This document shows, piece by piece, positions 60,033-64,000 of a stretch of DNA of 64,000 nucleotides (positions are counted from its first letter, which is position 1; every line of letters begins with the position of its first letter). This DNA is from Apostichopus japonicus. Its lineage: Eukaryota > Echinodermata > Holothuroidea > Aspidochirotida > Stichopodidae. The notes under the pieces were generated by a model. It was not told the DNA's origin. It saw only the letters and a list, made by a program, of their open reading frames with translations, and made no database searches. The position numbers were made by a program, and so were the translations under genes. Location of the stretch: positions 11,883,001 to 11,947,000 of the forward strand of contig NC_092570.1 in assembly GCF_037975245.1 (NCBI RefSeq). Reading direction: 5' to 3'.

Positions 60033-61789
60033 AACGTGGGCGCGAGGATGAGGTCGGGCGGGACATGTGTTCGTCCGCCTCCCTCAGAGCTTTCATTCTC
60101 TCTGCCTCCTCCCGGAGTTTCTCATCGAACTTGCCGCCGAAGAGGTCACTGCCCAGGATCGGTAAGTTGCGGAACCCGTCCGCCGTGGATCTGGACGACC
60201 AATTCAGGGAGTTCAAAACCAGGTCCCAACGTGTCAAGGTGGCCTTAACCGAGACGCGGGCGAACTGGTCTAATACCATCCTGGAAACGGGTCCCAGGAG
60301 GGCAATGATGGCGGCGGTATCTTTGCGGGAGATACCCGATGCCTGGGCCTGTTGAAAAGATCTGTTCAATAGCTCGGCGAAAAGTAATAAGGCTGATGAG
60401 TACTTCATCCCTGCGCGGGAGGCCCTATCTACGTCGAACAGGGAGGATTCTAGGGTCTGTGCACCCTTCTCCCAGAACTTGTCTTTGCCGTCTAAGGCAC
60501 CCGCCGACCGAAGTCTCTCCTTCACTTGAGGCGGGATTTGGGGTGGCGTGAAAAGACTTTCCCAGTCTTCGTCGCCCACGTGGAAAGTGCGATGGGCTGA
60601 TCGCTGGAAGGCTGTCCAGCGTTTCGCCTGTGCCACCGCCTCGAACCGCTCTCTACATTCCACATCCACCGGGATGGAGGCTCGAGGCTTTTGGGCGGCC
60701 GCGTTCTATGTGAGTTTGGATGCCGGCCCCTCGTGGGCACGCGCACCCACCCTTTCCTCGAAGCCGAGGACTCTGCGGAGTACTGCCGTCGCCTTCTCAA
60801 AGGCTTCCGCTGAAATTTCTGTACCCCGTAAGGGTTCTTCATCCTCCGCCTCGGAATCTCCACTGAGGAGGCGGGCACTAGCTGCGATTGACAGCGCGTC
60901 ATCAGTTCTGGAGGAGACGTCGTCCCAGGGATCTACCTGGGCCTCCTCAGGGGCGTGATCGTCCGTAACCGGTGCTGGCGGTGGCGCCGGTTGTGGTGGA
61001 ATTGACGGAGCCCCTTGTTGTTCCGGGTCCTGTTGACTCGGCTTTTGCAACAATTGTCCCAGGAGGTCTTTAACCTGGGAAAGGAGAGCCTGCCCCGAGT
61101 CTGGGGATTGTCTCCTCTTTCGTTTCTTGGCCCTGTGTCGCCCAGAAGAATGTCCGCTCGAGGACGAGGGCGACGAGCCAGACCTCGACCTGCGTCGAGG
61201 TCGCCGGTGTCTTTCCCGGCTCCTACCGCGGCTACGGCTGTGGGTACGGCTTCTGCTTCGGCTTTGGCGCCGTTCCGTACTCTCCGGGGAGAACCCCGAG
61301 AAATCTCTCCGGTTGCGGTCCCATGACCCCGGAGTAGAAGTAAATAAGTCCGCCACCGCTTGTCTTCGGGGGCTTCTGGACTCCACGTGGCCTGAAGTGG
61401 ACGGACCCTCCTGGGGTCGCGGCCGTGGCTGAGCTGACGCCGCACGGGAATTAGCTCCATCTCGTATGGATACCCGTTCCTGAGGAGGGTTTGAGCCATC
61501 TCGTATGGCGCCCTCCGTTCCCCCATGTTTAGGGCTTATGCCATCTCGTATGGCCGCCTGGGGTTCCTTCGCCGGCGGCTTCTTTTTCCCCTGCTTTGAG
61601 GAAGCCGCCTTCTTTCTTTGCGGCTTTATCCGCCAGCCAGGTACCGATCAAATCCCAGCGCTCCTGGGTCCAGTCCTGGCAAATGGAGCAGGTCTGCTTG
61701 CTCCCGCATGGGCGACACTTTGGGCATAAATCATGCTTGTCCCATGCTTTGAACGGACGGAACTGCTTACAAGAACGGCAGTTTTCCAT
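59872..61789 (-). pseudogene. DIRS gag, interrupted by a frame change and an amber codon
   Basis: Starts at ATG 61789 with a cysteine-rich zinc-binding head (Cys 4, 7, 22, 25, 28, 34, 37 in CRSC, LCPKCRPC, CSIC). That frame ends at 61529. The rest of gag is in another frame, open from about 61635 leftward: a Lys/Pro-rich stretch, three IRDG repeats (61550, 61510, 61465), an Arg/Ser-rich segment (61180-61300) like nucleic-acid-binding tails, an acidic stretch, then TAG at 60706-60708. After it, the same frame continues to 59872 with the conserved capsid-like part (WTAFQRSAHRTF, FRNLPILGSDLFGGKFD) and an Arg/Gln/Gly-rich tail. The shift probably falls in the A/G-rich run near 61610-61635. Either both breaks are real damage or one is a sequencing error; readthrough or programmed frameshifting is possible but unproven. 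Confidence 0.8.
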
Positions 61790-62350
61790 CTTTTCTTTTT
61801 TTCTTTTTTTTTTGAGAAATCTCCGAAAATTTTTTTTTTGAGAAATCTCCGAGACTTGAAGCTGTGAAAACTAAATTAGAAACAGTTACTTTACTGCAGA
61901 ATGAAAACGTACACGGCTGCTGTACGTGAACAGTAAGAAATTCGTATTTAAACCCGTACGAAAAATAAACAAGGCAGTTACTTTACTGCAAAAGGATAAC
62001 GTACACGACTGCTGTACGAAAACAGTATGAAGAACTAAACAAAGCAGTTACTTGACTGCAAGTAAGCCCACGTACACGACTGCTGTACGTGATAGTAAAT
62101 AAACGCTAGGAGAACGCTACACTAAAGTGCGGGCCTAGCCACGCTACGTGAACCACGTTCACGAGGCAAACCAAAAAAACGTTCGAAAATCACGAAAGAA
62201 AAAACGTTTTAAAGACAAAAAAGCAGTTCAAACGTGCAGGACGTTGAACAGATGAAAAAGAATTACAAAAACAACGATAATATTTAGACGAAGTAATTGA
62301 AATCTTAGGATTTAGTGAGAGCAATAAGAGAGCGATACTTGCGCAAAAGG
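61790..62350 (-). promoter_or_regulatory. DIRS 5' leader with imperfect triple repeat
   Basis: Noncoding leader between the right terminal repeat and gag. Three imperfect copies of a roughly 70-bp block (about 61880-62100) share 'cagttacttTactgca' and an inverted motif CGTACACG.CTGCTGTACG that can pair with itself. Near the ATG, 'gagaaatctccga' occurs twice with flanking T runs (61795-61853). These could be promoter or packaging/priming signals; the role is inference. Confidence 0.5.
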
Positions 62351-62450
62351 CTGGCAATTACGGAAGGGAGATGGCCACACTCACATACAGACAAATTGCC
62401 AGATGCTAGAGCGAGGTTAATACGGTAATGCATAGGTTATATGAGGTGAG
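62351..62450. repeat. DIRS inverted terminal repeat, right copy
   Basis: Starts CTGGCAATTACGGAAG and ends GGTTATATGAGGTGAG, the inverted partner of 56384-56483. The outer extension (62451-62469, ggagtacgcgctgtgaatt) is specific to the right end and is complemented only in the internal complementary region. As gag is on the minus strand, this is the 5' side of the element. Confidence 0.95.
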
Positions 62451-62469
62451 GGAGTACGCGCTGTGAATT

Positions 62470-62670
62470 TTGTACCCACCAAGGGGAATCCCCCTGTCAC
62501 ATATGAACTTCATCTGTTCTTCAGTTTGTGAGATCACCCTTAGAAAGTTTTCAGACCAATTTTGACCTAAAATAACCTTTAAAACAACACCAAGTTTGAT
62601 AGGGTTCTTGAACTCAGTACATTGCATCTACATAGCAAATACGACATTCTTTTACTGGAGTCCATTTTGA
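62470..62670. repeat. DR1-family repeat, right part, resuming after the DIRS element
   Basis: After the boundary ATT the sequence reads 'ttgtacccaccaagggga' and later 'gttttcagaccaattttgac' and 'tagggttcttgaactcag', phrases of the dispersed repeat interrupted at 56340. The join 'caatag-ATT-ttgtaccc' matches the uninterrupted copies at 39.7 kb in layout (caataagaatcttgactcac). Confidence 0.75.
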
Positions 62671-63685
62671 GTCATTGTGTTCACAAACCATGGCCATCAC
62701 ACACACACACATATATGCAAAACACATGCCATTGCAAAGATCGCATTTGCTTTCAGTAAGAATACAAAATGTACACTGGTGTATCATATGAATATAGTAA
62801 ATTAACCCACGGTGACCACTACTGCTCATTTTATGTAACATTGTAGTCTACCTTCTCCACTGAGAGCACCCCTTTCTGATAATACATACTCTGCCCAGCT
62901 GCAGGGTATAAACACTCATTTTTCCAGAGCTCTGGGTATGAGTTAGGCCAAACAACAGCTGAGCAATAACCAGTTCTTATCATATACGCCATTTTAGGAG
63001 AACAATCTGATGAAACACAAGCCACAGCAAAAATATGTGTGTGAATCACAGGAGCGTCAACTATTATCATAAATGGCACATGATTGTGCAATTATATAAT
63101 AATACACACTGATTGCACCATGTAAAAATTAACTGCCAAGTCTGATTCAACAGCGAAATACAGAATATAAGCTATTTGAAAAGTTCTATAATTTACACGC
63201 AAGTGACAGAGCACCAATAAAATATGAGGCAATGTGAGTTTGACACTCAATTGTTCAATGATTTTCAATGAAATTGCCAATTTCACTTCTCCTTTATAGA
63301 AACACTCAATTCCCTAGCAACAATATAGATATTCATGAAATTCATGATCTTCTGGTTTGCTTCACACATATCTCTTTCATATGGCCTCTAGTTCATCAGA
63401 AAAGTGGCACAAGTGACAAAAGATCATAAACAAATGCACATTAGATTTCAGTTTCTAGGATGTTTTATGAACCATACAGGGGCCTGACCAACAAGAGTTC
63501 CACACAACAAAAAAAGAAGAGCTTTTGAGAAGGTGAGAAGTAAAGGTAATATAATTCAATGAAATTTCACAATTCACCAGAACTCAATGAAAAGTCTACA
63601 GATATAATATATTAAATCCTCTACACTGTTACCTAGCTGAATTACACCACATGAAGTAGTATATGGGCACAAATAAACAAAAAGT
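62671..63685. other. AT-rich stretch, no gene recognised
   Basis: Contains a CA microsatellite (about 62699-62712) and short unsupported frames. One exon-like segment near 62861-62907 was rejected for lack of matching phase or recognisable content. Confidence 0.5.
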
Positions 63686-63689
63686 TTAA

Positions 63690-64000
63690 AGTGGCCATGA
63701 CACGAAATTTCAACGTCCAATCTTTTTTTAAATCTATTTTACATGGATTTCCCAAACTTCACCTACAAAATTATCACTTAACTGCTGTTTAATTAAACAG
63801 GGATACTCCAATTAGGATATGCTCACAGTTGCTGTCAAGTTTTAACATGTAATTACAGTAGCATTTTGAAAAGAATTTGTTGGTCTGAAATGTTACAAAA
63901 TGACATCGCAGCATATCAGAAATGAGCACAATCATCTGCATTTAATGAGAGGCTGGTCAGATATTAACTTGGCACAAGTAATATTTGTGATTAATGAAAT
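63690..64000 (+). mobile_element. TTAA-type MITE, left end, continues past window
   Basis: TTAA at 63686-63689 followed by AGTGGCCATGACACG, the same terminus (inverted) as at 7793. The interior runs off the window. Family membership is inferred from the shared end and TTAA target only. Confidence 0.5.

Larger units (their letters stand above)
56341..62469 (-). mobile_element. Complete DIRS-type retrotransposon (tyrosine-recombinase retroelement)
   Basis: About 6.1 kb of GC-rich sequence in AT-rich surroundings, coding on the minus strand. It has 100-bp inverted terminal repeats, an internal complementary region that carries the complement of both outer ends, and the DIRS gene order gag, RT-RNase H-methyltransferase-like, tyrosine recombinase. 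ATT stands at both boundaries (56341-56343 and 62467-62469) with no longer target duplication. All of this is the known architecture of the DIRS1 group, which replicates through a circular intermediate and integrates by recombination instead of using a DDE integrase. Gag is interrupted by a frame change and an amber codon, so this copy may depend on others or be recently inactivated. Confidence 0.96.

Noticed and set aside
56341-62469. LTR retrotransposon, retrovirus or LINE identity
   Set aside because: No direct LTRs, protease, DDE integrase or endonuclease; inverted ends, internal complementary region and tyrosine recombinase identify DIRS.
62861-62907. Mini-exon reading GQSMYYQKGVLSVEK between ctgcag and gtagac
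   Set aside because: Very short, weak donor, no recognisable homology, no phase partner.

Overview
The window is animal nuclear DNA: AT-rich, with short coding exons in long introns and many tandem and dispersed repeats. No bacterial operon, CRISPR array, rRNA or tRNA gene was seen. A DIRS retrotransposon, hAT-like and piggyBac-like non-autonomous DNA elements, and an IQCJ-SCHIP1 homologue all fit a marine invertebrate. A deuterostome such as an echinoderm is my guess; the sequence alone does not settle it.

The one host gene I can assemble with confidence lies on the minus strand from about 46.4 kb to 4.8 kb. Nine exons with good splice sites and fully consistent phases encode a homologue of IQCJ-SCHIP1, the schwannomin-interacting protein that carries an IQ motif. 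In vertebrates this is a calmodulin- and ankyrin-binding axon-initial-segment/node protein. From N to C terminus the exons give: IQ motif 1 (46.4 kb), a charged helix (44.8 and 35.8 kb), IQ motif 2 (34.0 kb), a long acidic/Ser-rich exon ending in the conserved DWE.LE.HLA box (23.5 kb), the [17 protein letters not shown] signature (11.5 kb), and the C-terminal coiled coil (10.8, 8.0 and 5.0 kb). The first coding exon is not identified, and the exact C terminus is uncertain.

The introns and flank are packed with tandem arrays, nearly every one with a different unit: 21 bp (5.2 kb), about 120 bp (8.6-9.3 kb), 31 bp (14.4-21.4 kb, 7 kb long), 54 bp (24.2 kb), 68 bp (32.1-33.3 kb), 30 bp (34.2-35.3 kb), 102 bp (41.5-44.7 kb), 42 bp (46.7-48.1 kb) and about 44 bp (50-50.8 kb). 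Several have higher-order structure. Most long open frames over these arrays are artefacts of units divisible by three.

Mobile elements: three hAT-like non-autonomous elements with 8-bp target duplications, one nested inside another (27.07-28.11 kb, 27.42-27.82 kb, 29.72-31.02 kb); a TTAA-flanked piggyBac-type MITE at 36.06-37.01 kb with a truncated relative at 9.92-10.47 kb; and a dispersed repeat rich in TGACCTTTGACCT, which is a perfect DR1 nuclear-receptor motif.

At 56.34-62.47 kb lies a structurally complete, GC-rich DIRS retrotransposon in minus orientation. It has inverted terminal repeats, an internal complementary region holding both ends, gag, reverse transcriptase/RNase H/methyltransferase-like and tyrosine-recombinase frames, and an ATT at both boundaries as expected for insertion of a circle by recombination. 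Its gag is interrupted by a frame change and one amber codon; RT and recombinase are open. I found no convincing new biological system. The most informative objects are the intact DIRS structure with its readable integration site and the fused IQCJ-SCHIP1 gene.
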